Shown: positions 43,100-55,660 of the stretch, piece after piece
Layout of the letters: each line of letters opens with the position of its first letter
How positions within the stretch are numbered: position 1 is the first letter of the stretch
Assembly: GCA_025506515.1 (NCBI GenBank)
Contig: CM046451.1
Span: forward strand, 48,247,212 to 48,311,211
DNA from: Flaveria trinervia
Taxonomy: Eukaryota > Streptophyta > Magnoliopsida > Asterales > Asteraceae
Length of the DNA: 64,000 nucleotides
Reading direction: 5' to 3'
Made by a program: the position numbers and the translations under genes
The notes under the pieces: generated by a model
Databases searched by the model: none
Told to the model about the DNA's origin: nothing
Seen by the model: the letters and a program-made list of their open reading frames with translations, nothing else

Positions 43100-45217
43100 T
43101 TGGCTTTATCTGGTAAGCTCACTGAAGACTTTGTACCAGGCAACACTGCCTTGCTTGGTCATGAGTCAGAATATGCTTCATCTGAATGCCAGTATGATGA
43201 GCATATTGATTTCTCTTCAAACACTTCTGATTCTGCATTTGTGAGTGTTGATAGTCAGTTTACTGGGTGTAATAATGACAATCTATGCTTCATCATGGAT
43301 GATCTCAAGGGGATTGCTGATGATGACTTAGAAGAGATGGATATTTTGAGCCAAATGGCCTTGATAAATATCATATCTCAGAAGTTCTACAAAAGAACTG
43401 AAAGAAAGTTCCCAGGACTCTCTGGCAAAACCAAAGTTGGTTTTGACAAGAGTAAGTTGAGGTATCACAAATGCCACAGGCTTGGACACTTTGCTTGAGA
43501 ATGTAGATCATCTGGATCTAATTCTTCTTCACCCTTTGTGACTTTCCCTGGCAATAGTCAACAACACAGAGGGCAACACCCTGTCAATTCTGGTCATCAT
43601 TCTCAACCACAATCTCCTGCATGTTTTGTTCCTCAGGGTCCAATGCCATATCCTTACCCTTGTTATTACATGCCACAAACCAGTCAGGTTCAAGTACCCA
43701 CTTCTCAACAACCACATGCTCTTCCTGAGCCTCAACCATCTCAATCTCATCAACCTCCTTAACCTCAACAACACAGCTTCTTCACCCCTGGAGTTGTTGA
43801 CTGGAGTAGTTTACAAGATGACATGTCTGGTCATGAACAACTGTTCACAGGTGCTGGTCAACATGGTGGTGACAGTCCTTTTGGGAATCTGGCACTTATG
43901 GCTCTGGAGTCTGCAGATGGATCATCCTCAAATGCCTCTTCATCACAGGTATCACAGGTATCCTCTGAGGCTATGTTCTGAGACATGCATAGCAGCATTT
44001 GCCACTATTAGAGAAGCAAATGTAGCTTTAATTAATAAGAACATAGAGCTAGAAAAGATCATTTCCAAAAGAAAAGCTGAGTTTGAGTCTATGCTTAAAG
44101 AGAAAAATGATGGGATTTATAAACTTAAATGCAAAATCACTGATGATAAGGCTGGGGAAGAGGTACTTTTAGAAAAGTACAAAGACCTCAAAGAAACCCT
44201 TGCAGTCACCCAGGTAGAGTGTGATCGATGGGTACAATCATGCAAAGGTTTTGAAATGCTTCTTAGTAATCAATCTGCTTCCAATGTGAAGTTTGGCATT
44301 GGTTATAATCACACTGCTCCTCCTGCAGATTTTGCTTCAAGAGCAGAAGTGAAATCTAATGGAGAAAGCAATAACCAATCCACCTCATGATGTGATTCAC
44401 TTTCTGATAGAGCACCATCAGAAGTTGAAGTTAGTATTATTCCCTCGTTAAACCTATCAACTGATCTTGATGGTTCAAATACTGACACTCACATGATCAA
44501 AAAGTTGATCAACTCAGGAGTTATTTCTGGAAGTCCTGAAAGGACTGGAGAGCAAGATTTAACACCTGAAGTTCAGACTCCAACTACTGTCAGCACTGAA
44601 GAGAAGAAAACTGTCAGTAGAAAGGGTTTGAAGACTACTAAAGAGGAAGTCAAGAAAGCAAATAGTGCTTCCAAAGTGCTGAAGAACAAGTCTTTAGTAG
44701 TTTCATTCTGTTTAGTTGATGATCAACATAAGATGAAGAAGAAACCATGTGAAATATGTGGTTTGTTTAATCATCTTACAGATGATTGTTGGTACAAAAG
44801 AGGATCCAAACTCAAACATAAAGAGGAAATTAAAGAGAAAATGGTTAAAATGAAAACTGAATTTGAAGCCACATTTGTACCAGCAACATCAAATCCTGTA
44901 ACCCTTAAGTTCAAAAAGAAATCCAAAAAGGAAGGGGTTAAACAGGTAACAGCTGAGATTGCTCAAAAGAAAAGGTGCAACATAGGAACTTATCAAACTC
45001 CAATGCCAATGTGTCTGAAGAGCTAAAAGCTTTATCACAAAATCAGACTCAGCTGGTTATGATGGTTCAACATCTATTGGGAAGAGTTAACCAATTAGAT
45101 GTTCCTATGTTGAAACCACAGAAAAAGAGGTCCAAGCCAAAGGATTCCTCTTCTTCACCATCTTCTTCCTCTCAGGCTGTTGTTTCCAACAAACCTGTTA
45201 GTTTTTCCATCTATTGA
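43100..45217 (+). pseudogene. Gag C-terminal region of S2
   Basis: Several frames continue gag. The 43100-43498 frame is acidic (DDLKGIADDDLEEMDILSQM) and ends in a zinc knuckle, YHKCHRLGHFA then a stop then EC; the first Cys is Tyr and a TGA replaces the usual Arg. A Pro/Gln/His-rich stretch (43538-43762) and a coiled coil (VALINKNIELEKIISKRK) follow. The 44493-45026 frame has a second, intact knuckle CEICGLFNHLTDDC. Lys- and Ser-rich sequence leads toward protease. Two knuckles in one gag would bind element RNA. Confidence 0.7.
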
Positions 45218-45277
45218 TGAGAACAGGCCCAGAACCAAAAAGGTTTGGGTCTCAAAATCTAACTAATTTGTTGTGTT

Positions 45278-45460
45278 TTGCAGGGTTCTTCAACATGCCA
45301 CAGAGGCATCTGGTATGTAGACAGTGGAGGATCCATGCATATGACAGGAAACAGATCAATTCTTAATGACTACTCTCAAGGAAGGAAGGGCTTTGTGTCA
45401 GAGGCAATGATGCAAAGGGTTACATCATCGGCAAAGGCTTTGTTTCCAATGGGGAAATAA
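45278..45460 (+). pseudogene. Protease of S2
   Basis: GIWYVDSGGSMHMTGNRSIL holds the DSG active site. The frame ends after 60 codons by a shift, with KYNLLSVSQMCDKGH continuing in the 45481 frame. Compared with F the residue after DSG is Gly rather than Cys. It would cleave the Gag-Pol polyprotein. Confidence 0.78.
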
Positions 45461-45480
45461 AGTTTGATGATGTTAACCAT

Positions 45481-47067
45481 GTGGAAAATCTCAAGTACAA
45501 CCTCTTGAGTGTCAGTCAAATGTGTGACAAAGGCCATGTTGCTCTTTTCACCAGTCAGAACTGTCGGATTCTGTCATCCAAAGTTCTAAGTTTGATTGAT
45601 AAGGTGTTGGATGAATACACTCTCCTGAAGGCCAACAGGACAGGAAGAGTGTATGGCTTAGATCTTTCCAAGAAAATAGATCTCACAGGCCATCCTTGCC
45701 TATTTTCCAAGGCTTCCCCTCAAGAATCTATTCTATGGCATAGAAGGCTGGATCATGTTAATCTCAAAAACATAAATCAGGTGATAAACCATGGTTTAGT
45801 AAGGGGACTGCCTATGAAGGAGTTCAAGTGTGAAGATAACTGCACTGCTTGTTTAAAAGGAAAACAACACAAAGCTTCACTTCCCTCCATAGAAGAACCT
45901 AAGTCCACTGCCTGCTTACAGCTTCTTCACATGGATCTCTTTGGTCCTGTGAGAGTGATGAGTATGGCTAAGAAGAAATACTATCTGGTAATTATGGATG
46001 ATTACTCCAGATTTGTATGGACTTTCTTCTTGCATTCAAAGGATGAGGCAGCTCAGAAGATTATCAACTTTGTGTTGTATGTTGAGAAGCAATATTCCCT
46101 CTCAGTCAAGTGTGTTAGAAGTGATAATGGAACAGAATTCAGAAACAATACACTTGATGAGTTCTACCTCTCAAAGGGAATCAAGAGGTAGTTTAGCATT
46201 CCAAGAACTCCTGAACAAAATGGTGTAGTGGAGAGATAGAACAGGACCCTTATTGAAGCTGCAAGGTCCATGATGGCTGATTCTGGACTGCCAATGACTT
46301 TTTAGGATGAAGCTGTCAATACAGCTTGCTATGTACAGAATAGAGTTCTAGTAAATCAGAGGTTGATGAAGACTCCATATGAAGTTCTTCATCATTTGGC
46401 CCCTCTAATTTCATTCTTCAGAGCTTTTGGGTGTCCTTGTTTCATTCTCAACACACGGGATCAATTCCAAAAATTTGATCCTAAGGTGGATGCAGGGTAC
46501 TTTGTTGGTTATTCATCAACTTGCAAAGCATACAGAGTCTTCAACTGTAGAACAAAGATGGTTGAAGAGACTCTACATGTTAAGTTTAATGAATCTCCAA
46601 AGGACAAGATTCAACAAAGCCCTGTAGACCTATTTGATTTGGACATACTGCAATATGTTCCTCATCAAACTCCTGCTGTTGCTCCTGTCAACAGTTCACC
46701 ACCTGGTGGTACTGCTAGTGCTAATGATGATGATGATAGTAGTACTCACCTCTTCAGGTTTAGTGACCAACTGTCTGTGTCCTCTAAACCTGATGCTCCT
46801 GTAGCCTCAGTAGCTTCATCCACAACAAGTGCTGATGAGATTTTTGCATCTTCAACTTTGTTTGAGTTGCCACCATCTACATGGTTTCAAGAGTCTACAT
46901 CAACATCTGTTGCTGCTGAAGGTTCTACAAACACTTGCACTGATCTCATTGTTTATCATGAGCTGAAGAATCACCTAATGTCTCAAATCATTGGTGATAT
47001 CAATGCTGGAGTTTCAACCAGAAGTCAATTGTCCAATTTCTGCTTCTATGCTCTCTTCATCAGTTAG
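45481..47067 (+). pseudogene. Integrase of S2
   Basis: One frame holds the zinc finger (ILWHRRLDHVNLKN, CTACLKGKQHK), the core Asp residues (LLHMDLFGPVRVMS, VKCVRSDNGTEFRN) and the Glu (PEQNGVVER). The C-terminal part has GYFVGYSSTCKAYRVFNCRT and a Ser/Thr/Pro-rich linker to RT. Stops are all TAG: 46189, 46237, 46303 (in place of Trp) and 47065. No frameshift is needed from 45481 to beyond 47630. It would insert element DNA. Confidence 0.88.
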
Positions 47068-47940
47068 CTAGAGCCGAAGAATTATCATGTTGCACTTAGA
47101 GACAATGGCTGGGTTGAAGCAATGCAGCTTGAGCTTCTTCAGTTCAAAAAGCATCAAGTGTGGGAGCTTGTTCCTCTTCCCCCAGGTCAGTGTGCAATAG
47201 GCACTAAATGGGTGTTTAGGAATAAAACAGATGAAAATGGGCTTATTGTTAAGAACAAGGCCAGACTGGTTGTTCAGGGGTTTGCACAAGAAGAAGGTAT
47301 TGATTATGATGAAACCTTTGCCCCTGTAGCCAGACTGGAGGCAATTATATTGTTCTTAGCCTATGTTGCACTCCACAATCTTAAAGTTTTTCAAATGGAT
47401 GTTAAAAGTGCATTTTTATATGGTAAAATAAAAGAAGAAGTTTATGTGTGTCAACCACAAGGTTTTGAGGATAATAAACACCCAGAATGGGTATACAAGC
47501 TTGATAAGGCTCTTTATGGGTTGAAACTAGCTCCTAGAGCCTGGTATGAGACACTATCTAACTTTCTTCTGCAAAATAATTTCACTAGAGGCTCCATAGA
47601 TAAAACTTTATTTATTAAGAAGGTGGATTAGCATAAGCTACTTGTTCAAATTTATGTTGATGATATTATATTTGTATCCTCTGATCCCCAGTTATGTGAT
47701 GATTTTACAAAATTAATGCAAAGGAAGTTTGAAATGAGTGCAATGGGAGAATTACAGTTCTTTCTAGGCTTGCAATCAAACAAAAAGCTGATGGAATTTT
47801 CATTCATCAGTCTAAATATACAAAAGATCTTTTAAATAAGTTTGATTTACAAAACTCTAAGCCCTGTTCTACTCCCATGTGCAACACCACACAATTGGAT
47901 GTTGATCAGAAAGGTAAAGCTATTGATGAAACGCTTTAAA
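47068..47940 (+). pseudogene. Reverse transcriptase of S2
   Basis: Continues in the integrase frame: MQLELLQFKKHQVWELVPLP, GTKWVFRNKTDENG, VFQMDVKSAFLYG, KLDKALYGLKLAPRAWYE, then a TAG at 47629-47631 (S1 has CAG at this codon), then LLVQIYVDDIIFVSSD with YVDD at 47653-47664. A one-base loss near 47772 shifts the frame, and a TAA at 47938-47940 precedes RNase H. Palm and catalytic residues are otherwise intact. Confidence 0.9.
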
Positions 47941-48595
47941 GATGTATGATTGGGTCCTTGATGTATTTAACAGCTTCTAGACCAGATATTATGTTTGCTA
48001 CATGTGTTTGTGCTAGATTTCAGGCTGCACCTAAAGAGTCTCATCTGATTGCAGTCAAGAGGATCTTTAGATATTTGCAAGGTACACAATCTCTAGGTTT
48101 ACGGTATTCCACTGGGCACTCTTGCAAATTAGTTGCTTTCTCTGATAGTGACTATGCAGGGTGTAAGTTAACCAGGAAATCAACTTCTGGTGGATGTCAA
48201 TTCCTAGGCAACTGTTTGATTTCTTGGCAGAGTAAGAAACAAACATCTGTTGCTACATCCACTGCTGAAGCCGAGTACATTGCTGCTGCAAGTTGTACAT
48301 CCCAAGTACTCTGGCTTCAGAATCAACTTTTGGATTATGGCATTACAGAGACTAAGACTCCGTTATTAATGGATAGTGCTTCAGCTCTTTGCATTGTCAA
48401 AAATCCAGTCCAGCACTCTAGGACCAAACATATAGAAATTAGACATCATTTTATAAGAGATTGTTTTGAAAAGGGTCTAATAATCCTATGTTTGTGCCTA
48501 GTGCTGATGAGCTTGCAGACATTTTTACTAAGCCTTTGGATAGTTCAACTTTCCACAACCTGGTGTTAAGGCTTGGTATGCTGCAGCTAGAATAA
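47941..48595 (+). pseudogene. RNase H of S2
   Basis: RCMIGSLMYLTASRPDIMFA, KRIFRYLQGTQSLGL, DSDYAGCKLTRKSTSGGCQF, TAEAEYIAAASCTSQVLWLQ and NPVQHSRTKHIEIRHHFIRD follow in the order of SIRE RNase H. A frameshift at about 48480 separates the end (ELADIFTKPLDSSTFHNLV), which terminates at TAA 48593-48595. It is very similar to the S1 copy at 2131-3122. Confidence 0.9.
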
Positions 48596-49345
48596 GTGAC
48601 AACTACTAATGATCTCAGTAAAGTACTGATGATCATTGGTCACCATGTCACATATAAGTACTGATGAGTTCTTTTACCCTCAGTAGTTTTTATAACTACT
48701 GAAGGCTAAATGCCTCACAAGTACTGAAGTACTTTATCTGTTCTAAACTACTGATGTAGTTACGACTACTGATGTAGTTACAACTACTGAAATCAGTAAA
48801 CAGATAAGTACTGACGTCCTATGAAACACCTGAAAAGCAGATGAAAAGTCTGATGAGTAAGTGTTGAGGACAGTATGAAACAGCTGAAAAGCTAAGAATT
48901 GACGAAAACAGCTGATGAGTAATTTCTCTTCAGTTCTTTCTACATCTGTTGTTTCTAAACAACTAAAGCAAGACAACAGTCTTCAGTAGTTTCACAACTA
49001 TTGATAACTACTACTTCAGTTGTTTACAACAACTGATGGCAAAACCACTATCTTGAGTAGTTTCACAACTACTGATGACAAACACCAAGTCCTCAGTTGT
49101 TTACATCATATGAAGTCAAAACCATGACCTTTAGTAGTTTCATAAATACTGATGGTTAACACCAAGACTTCAGCTGTTTCAACATCTCATGGTCAAAACC
49201 AAGTCTTCAGTTGTTTTATAACACCTGATGACAACACCACCACTGTCAATCGTTTTAAACCTCTCAAGGTTAATACCACGTCATTAGTAGTTTCAAACAG
49301 CTGATGACCACACCAAAACCTTCAGTAGTTTTCTTTCAGCCTTTT
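48596..49345 (+). repeat. S2 spacer with AACTACTGATG / CAGTAGTTT array
   Basis: The same array as S1 3123-3800, diverged but with the same facing motif pairs. Gene-free. It ends a few bases upstream of the internal TATA box. Confidence 0.78.
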
Positions 49346-49358
49346 CATATCCCAACCC

Positions 49359-49366
49359 TATAAATA
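49359..49366 (+). promoter_or_regulatory. Internal TATA box upstream of ORF3 in S2
   Basis: TATAAATA within ACCCTATAAATACC, 65 bp before the ORF3 ATG at 49424, followed by TTCTTCTTCTC-rich leader-like sequence. Confidence 0.55.
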
Positions 49367-49423
49367 CCTTTCTTCTTCTCAAACGTTCCATTAGCCGTTC
49401 TTCTGACCTTCATACATTCAAAA

Positions 49424-52400
49424 ATGGCAACTATGAGTCTAAAACCCAGACATAATTGTGTCGCCTACCTCACGAAATCGGCCTTCTGGACAAAGTTTGA
49501 TCACGCCATAGACCTAATGGCTGATTCTCAGTATAGTACGGCTCTGCTCTTAAAACCGACCATCTACCCAGAGTCACTAAGTCAGTTTTGGTCCAATGCC
49601 TACATTCACACTGATGTGCCTTCCAGCCAAATTTCTGTTCGGTCATTGGTCAACCAAAAACAAGTAGAGGTTACACCTGATAGCATTCGTCGAGTGCTAA
49701 ATTTACAAGATGCTACTGCTGTGACTGAGTACCGAAGGGCACAACTGATATGTCCTTCATCAACAAGTGTACGGCTTAAATCTTCGAGCTGCTACCATAC
49801 TGAAGAAGAACTTCCCTGATGCTGAAATACTGATATTTCATATGGTGAATGTTTGCTTAGCCTCGAAGACATCCTCATGGGATCAAATGTCTTCCCGGTG
49901 GAAATAGGTATTATATTCAATTCTAGAACACCAACCTTTAAATTTTTCACAAATTGTGTTTCTAGAAATCAAAGATCTGGCACAGAAACCTGTGGGAAAA
50001 AGATGGCTATTATATCCCAGGTTTTTGATGGCCATAATTTTAAATGAATTACAAACTGATGGCCTTGTTGGCCTTGAAGTCCCTGCACCAGCTGTTCTAG
50101 CTGAGGTATACTCCAGGCATAACTCCGATCAATCTCTCAAAGAAGCTGCCCGTTTGCTCAAACACCAAGCAAAGGGAACCCACAGCTTCAACTGCCAGAT
50201 CCAAAGTCCCCACCAAGCCAAAATCCAAACCCAAACAAGCTAATCAGGGAGATGAGTCCCCCATGATGCTCCTGTACCACCCAAACAGGATAAACCTACT
50301 AGTTCAAACCCTCAAGTAGTGTTAAAGACTCAACCAGCAACAGCCGCACAGGTATCCTCTCAAAAGGATCCTGTTGCAACCACTTCAGGGGAAACCACAT
50401 TACTGAGACCTCTCTCACTTGAGGAGGTTATCATTGAAGAGCATCCTCTCTCCGGATGCAATCAGCTTCTATCCCCTCTCCCCATGCAAATGCCCCCAAA
50501 GTCCAACCATTATAATTGCTAATATGCTGACTCAGCTGCTTGCCTCTCCTCCTCCCCTACAACCACCACCAAAGGGGAGAACAACAGCAATTGAGGAAGA
50601 GGATACACATGCTTCTGACAACCCCAAACCCGGGGTTAAATGTTCTATCTCCTGGTGTGGATATGGAGATCAGAACATCTGGTGAGGCTGCCACCTCTTC
50701 TGAATCAGCATATGATCAGACTGAGGTTGGTAACATAACTAAGACCTCACCAGAGGCAACAGCTGATGAAGGACAAAGTCCTGAGGCTGGAAGTCCCCAG
50801 TTCCAAGACAAAGGGCAATACTACATCTGGTCTACACCAGTGCATGTACATCCTGCTACAAGCAGGAGGTCAGGTGATTCAGCATCTGCTGATGATGACC
50901 TGGGCTTCTTTTATGATGTTCTTGCCCAGAACATAATCCTAGAGGAGGAAGTCAGTCGGCTACAAAAACTACTTGACCAACTCTCTTAAGGAGGAAGACC
51001 ATCTGCCACCACATCAACCCAACAGATGGCACCTTCCTCTGAAGATCCCTTAAACACACAGCCACTACAAAATTCTCAGCCACCTGCCTCTGTTTCTGGC
51101 ACCATATCTCAGGACCAAAACCCCCCTGAGCAAATGGATGCTATCCCTCAAAATCCCCTATCTCTCATCACACCAGAGCTAACCGAATTTGTTATTAAAT
51201 CTGTTGATGACAGACTTTCTTCTGTCTTACAACCCCTGGTGGAGGATGTACTGAGCCAACAACTTCTCCTACTCATCCCTTGCAACCAATGCACCCAAAA
51301 AGGGAGAGAGTTCAGTAGTGAAAGCTAAAAGAAAGAGGATGGAGAAGGAGAGAGAGAAAGAGAAGGAAAAGAGGTGGAAAAAGAGAAGGATTATGTGTAT
51401 GAGGCCGAAAAAGAGAAGGAGAATGTTATTGAGAAGGAGCTGAATTGAAAAAGTACATGAAAGTCAAAAAGATTTTCATGTCACATACAAGAAAGAAGAG
51501 TGCTGAGAAAGAGAAGAACTTGAACGAAATGGTTAAAGAGGCTGATGCTGAACACAGCAGATCAATGGACAATATCATTGATCAACTGTTTAGGCAAGGT
51601 TTCAATACTGAAAAGCTGGACTCTGAAATAAGAAGATTAGAGATCGAAGAGATTCAAAAAAGATGGCCAGCTACAGCACAATGGATAGAGAAAGACTTGA
51701 GATCATGATCAGATTTATGAGCAAATACCTTGGGAGATCATTGATCGAAATAAAATCATGGACCAAGGACAGTATCTTGGCCATAACCTCCAAGATCTGT
51801 TCGTTTGAGGCATATACTAAGGGATTAGTAATAGAAGCTTTGAATGAAGCAGGAGCAGGGAGCAGGACTGAGCTAGCCAAACACTCAAAAGCCACACTCA
51901 CCTCCAAAATGCTAACTCAGCCTGTCAACATTCCCTCTCCAAAACAACCACAACCACAACCCACAAAACCAACTCCCTTACCCTCAAAACCAACAGCCGA
52001 TGATGCACCTAAGCAGAAGAAGAGAAGGTGTTGAGGCTTGTGGAGAAGAAGAAAATGATGATGAAGAAGATAGGCTGCCGATCTCAGCTGTTCTGCAGTT
52101 GCCTAAGGCCAAAGATCTCTCTCTTGCAATAACTCCTGAGCAACAAAGAGATGCAATCAAAGTGAAATTGGAAGAAGAAGAACACACACATTGCACGATG
52201 AAGAGTTATTGAGGAGAGTAGATAAAGCATATGCAGCCACTTCCTCCATCATTAATATGAAAAAACAAGCTCAGAGGATTTATACTCTTAGACATACTTT
52301 TCAGTATGTGAAAGAAAGAGTAAGAATTTGGCCTGATCCCAGGGTGGCTCACAGAATACAAAAGAAAATATCCCTCAGAGATACAATGGGCAAGTGAAAA

Positions 52401-52787
52401 AGATTGTAGATGAAGTGATCTCCTTAGCCCTTGTAGTCTCACCCTGGGAAATCCTGGAAGATTTCAAAAAGGCCTACACCTCAAACATGCCTCCACAAAA
52501 GATGCTAGAGAACAGAATGATCAAAAAGGGGCTGGTGTATAATAGGCTGAATGAGATCAGAAAGGATGAGTTACCACTGTGTTAGAAGGTCATCATCCTG
52601 ATGAATTTGCTTACAGACAGATTACAACAGTGGTACTCAAAAATGGAAAACAGGTGAATTCCTGTCTGAGTACTATGGGCCTGAAGGATTCTTCGATGGT
52701 GAGGCAGAGGAGCTCACCATGGAGGAACAAATTGTATTTTTGGAGGCCTACACCAGGGAATCCTACAAGCTCATAGTTGGGAAGTGA
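49424..52787 (+). pseudogene. ORF3 downstream of pol in S2 (broken)
   Basis: It starts MATMSLKPRHNCVAYLTK and follows S1 ORF3 along its whole length: FWTKFDHAIDLMADSQYSTA, VEVTPDSIRRVLNLQDATAV, RWLLYPRFLMAIILNELQ, DDDLGFFYDVLAQNIILEEE, SRSMDNIIDQLFRQGFN, MSKYLGRSLIEIKSWTKDSI, RLPISAVLQLP, QAQRIYTLRHTFQYVKERVR and a stop after YKLIVGK at 52785-52787. The frame changes at least six times, so it is more decayed than S1. Conservation of domain order between two diverged copies suggests past selection for a protein. No signal peptide or membrane helix is visible. From memory, similar hypothetical proteins occur in Asteraceae assemblies; not verified. Confidence 0.78.
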
Positions 52788-52990
52788 GTCTCATGGATGG
52801 GGGAACAGCTCAGTGTCCAATTCCCCAATACAGAGCTCCCATCATACATTGCCAACCAAATCATCAGAGACTCATTCCCAACCAGCGCTTATATGGGTCA
52901 TCTTCTCAACTGATCAAGAAGGAAAAAGACCAACCATTCTGCCAACAATAAGTGGGAAAATAAATCAATTAGAGGTTTTGGTTGCATTGG

Positions 52991-53003
52991 TTCAGGGGGA
53001 GTT
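52991..53003 (+). promoter_or_regulatory. Polypurine tract of S2
   Basis: TTCAGGGGGAGTT directly before the 3' LTR. Confidence 0.75.
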
Positions 53004-53905
53004 TGTTGGACCAAAAGAACCAATGAGCCAAGATAAGAAAACCTCTAAGTCACACATGATATCACAACAACTGCTGAAGGCCTCATCAGCAGTTCGACAA
53101 GTGCTGAAGACTTCAACAGCTAAAGATCAAGTACTGAAGACTTCAACAGTTGAAGACTAAAGTGCTGAAGCTCAACAGCTGAAGAACACAAGTGCTGAAG
53201 CTGAAGACTAAAGTGCTGAAGCTCAACAGCTGAAGAGTCCACAAGTGCTGAAGATCAACAACTGATGTACAAAGTTTGAAGACAAAGACTGAAGACATCA
53301 GCTGATGACATCTACTGAAGTCATCAGCTGATGAAACATCTAAAGTTCAAGTCTGAAGACCAAGTGCTGAAGTTTCAGTAGTTTGTCACAACAGCTGAAG
53401 AGTACTTCTTCAGTAGTTATGTTATCAGTAGTTTTATGTTTTTACTTTCAGTAGTTTTGTAAAACGACTGAAGAGCTTGTTCTTCAGTCGTTGTAGTTTA
53501 AGTAGTTTCTTTTCAGTAGTTGTAGTAACTGATAACACTTAGTATTTTTGTAAGAAGATGTCAGCTGTTTTGACATCTTCAGTAGTTGTGTTTCAGTTGT
53601 TTAAATAATTCTGTTAGATGTCACTATCAAGTGACATCAGCAGACGTCACATCTCCTATATAAGGAATGTTCCACCACGATATTCCTATATAAGGGATGA
53701 TTGACCTGATTGTATGTGTGACATTTTGCCACCACGAAAGCGTGTGATTGAATGAAATATTCTTTTTGCAGAAACTTTCTCTCTCTATAACTAATTATGT
53801 TCATTGCAATATCTTTGGTATTCTTGCTTGAATTGTGCTAGTTGGTACTCTATTCCGCTGCTGAAATCATTCGAATTGGTCAAACTAGATGCTGAGATCC
53901 TATCA
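53004..53905 (+). repeat. 3' LTR of S2
   Basis: 902 bp, TGTTGGACC to CCTATCA, followed by CAAAC, the target duplication. It carries the same motif array and TATA box as the 5' LTR. Confidence 0.92.
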
Positions 53906-54290
53906 CAAACAATATCCTAATAGACTTTAGCATTGTAAATGGTGAGAAGGTCTCATCATAATCAACCCCTTGAGTTTTAGTGAAACCTTTTGCTACAAGT
54001 CTAGCTTTATAAGTATCCAAGTTTCCATGCATATCGGTTTTCTACATGGAAACCCACTTACTTCCAACTATCTTGGAGTTAAGAGGTGGTTCAACCAAGT
54101 CCCACACTTGATTGTCATACATGGATTGCATCTCAACGTACATGGCTTCAAGACATTTGTCACAATCCAAATTGGACATTGCATCATGATAGGTGGTTGG
54201 TTCATCAGAATCTACCACATAGCATCCGTCTACGAAAAATCCATATCTTTCAGGTGGATTACTAATTCTACCCGATCTACGAACATTTTG
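53906..54290 (-). pseudogene. RT N-terminal part of C
   Basis: The minus strand reads LEAMYVEMQSMYDNQVWDLV, SKIVGSKWVSM, a stop, then KTDMHGNLDTYKARLVAKGF and DYDETFSPFTMLKSIRILF, ending at the S2 insertion point. It resumes at 41321. Broken by the stop and by S2. Confidence 0.8.
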
Positions 54291-54296
54291 TTTACT

Positions 54297-55648
54297 TTAA
54301 TCAACCACTTGATCGTTCTCAACATCCTCGTGTTGATTGCTAGTATCAACCAAATGCGTATCGTTTTGTGGTTCTTGATCCTCCTCAAGATCAACAGTTC
54401 TACCGCTAGTCCCTTTCGTAAGTAACTTAGATTCTAAGAACTCAACCTTCTTGGCAACAAACACATTTTGTTCCAATGGATCATAGAAATAATATCCCAT
54501 AGAATCTTTGGGATATCCAATGAAGATACACTTAGTGGAACGGCTTTCTAGCTTGTTTGAGGTGGGAGTCTTAACATAAGCCTCACAACCCCATACCTTT
54601 AAATATAACAGTGATGGAACCCTTCCATGCCATATTTTCAACGGTGTCATTTCCACTTTCTTAGTTGGGGCCATATTCAAAATACAGGCCGCAGAGAGGA
54701 AAGCGAAACCCTAAAATGATAAAGGCAATGAGCTTCTAGCCATCGTAGATCGAACCATATCTAATAGAGTTCGATTTCTCCACTCGAACACGCATTATGT
54801 TGTGGTGATTCAGGGGGAGATAGTTGTGAGACAATACCACAACTTCTAAGATGATCTCTAAAAGCATCACTTGCGTATTCACCTCCTCTATCGGTGCGGA
54901 GAATTTTTATTTTTTTGTTGAGTTGATTTTCTACTTCATTTTGGAAGATTCTGAACATTTTAAAAGCTTCATCTTTGTGTCTTAACAAGTACACATAACT
55001 ATATTGACTATAGTCGTTGGTAAAGGTAATGAAGTATCTTTCATGGTACCTAGTCATTGGCTTAAAAGGACCACATACATCTGAATGTATGATGCCTAAT
55101 AAATCTTTTGCCCGTTCGGATTTGCCATTAAAAGCTGCCTTAGTCATTTTACCTTGTAAACAAGATTCACATACATCGAATGAACCATATTCATTTGCTT
55201 TTAAAAGACCGTTCTTTTGAAGTGTTTGTATGCGCTTCTTGTTTATATGACGAAGACGGCAATGCCAAAGATAGGTATCATTCAAATCCAATTTGAGTTT
55301 CTTAGTGGTGGTTTGGTACAATGAGCTATCAAATAATGTGTTTTCACGAACCAATTCATAAATACCATTAATAGGAATAGCTTTAAAATAAAACATTCCA
55401 TTTAAAGAAACATGAGTTTCATTCTCAATAAATGACAAAACATAACCATATTGTCTTAATTGGGCAATAGAAATAATGTTCCTAGTCAAACTAGGAGCAT
55501 ACAAAATATTATTCAAAATTGCTTCCAAACCATTTGGAAGCTCCAAGATGTAGTCCCCTCGACCTTCAACTTGAACCTTTGCCCTATTCCCCATGTAGAG
55601 GCTTACATCCCCTTTCTTGAAGTCCTTACTTCTTTTGAACCCGTGCAA
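54297..55648 (-). pseudogene. Integrase of C
   Basis: The 55648-54761 frame (295 codons) covers SLTRNIISIAQLRQYGYVLS, the zinc finger YLWHCRLRHINKKR and CESCLQGKMTKAAF, IIHSDVCGPFKPMTRY (first Asp) and KILRTDRGGEYASDAF (second Asp). The Glu motif is damaged: PQHNACSSGEIEL where relatives read PQHN followed by GVSER. The second zinc-finger His follows Arg rather than Gly. The C-terminal part is in 54680-54297 (VWGCEAYVKTPTSNKLESRS, YYFYDPLEQNVFVAKKVEFL). Upstream, the protease DTG (WVLDTGCGT) is at about 55661-55700. Confidence 0.83.
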
Positions 55649-55660
55649 TAAGTTGCAAGT

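Larger units (their letters stand above)
41322..53905 (+). mobile_element. S2: full-length SIRE-type Copia element with ORF3
   Basis: It is 12,584 bp with LTRs of 901 and 902 bp, PBS, gag, protease, integrase, RT, RNase H, spacer, ORF3 and polypurine tract. A perfect 5-bp duplication, CAAAC (41317-41321 and 53906-53910), shows insertion into the RT of element C. The LTRs differ more than those of S1, so S2 is older. Pol is readable in long frames but has five TAG stops between 46189 and 47631 alone. It is the reference for reading the deleted copy S1. Confidence 0.93.

Noticed and set aside
43626..44390. 254-codon plus-strand frame read as one protein
   Set aside because: Its first part overlaps the Pro/Gln-rich gag frame at 43538-43762 and is hydrophobic shadow; only the later coiled-coil part belongs to gag.
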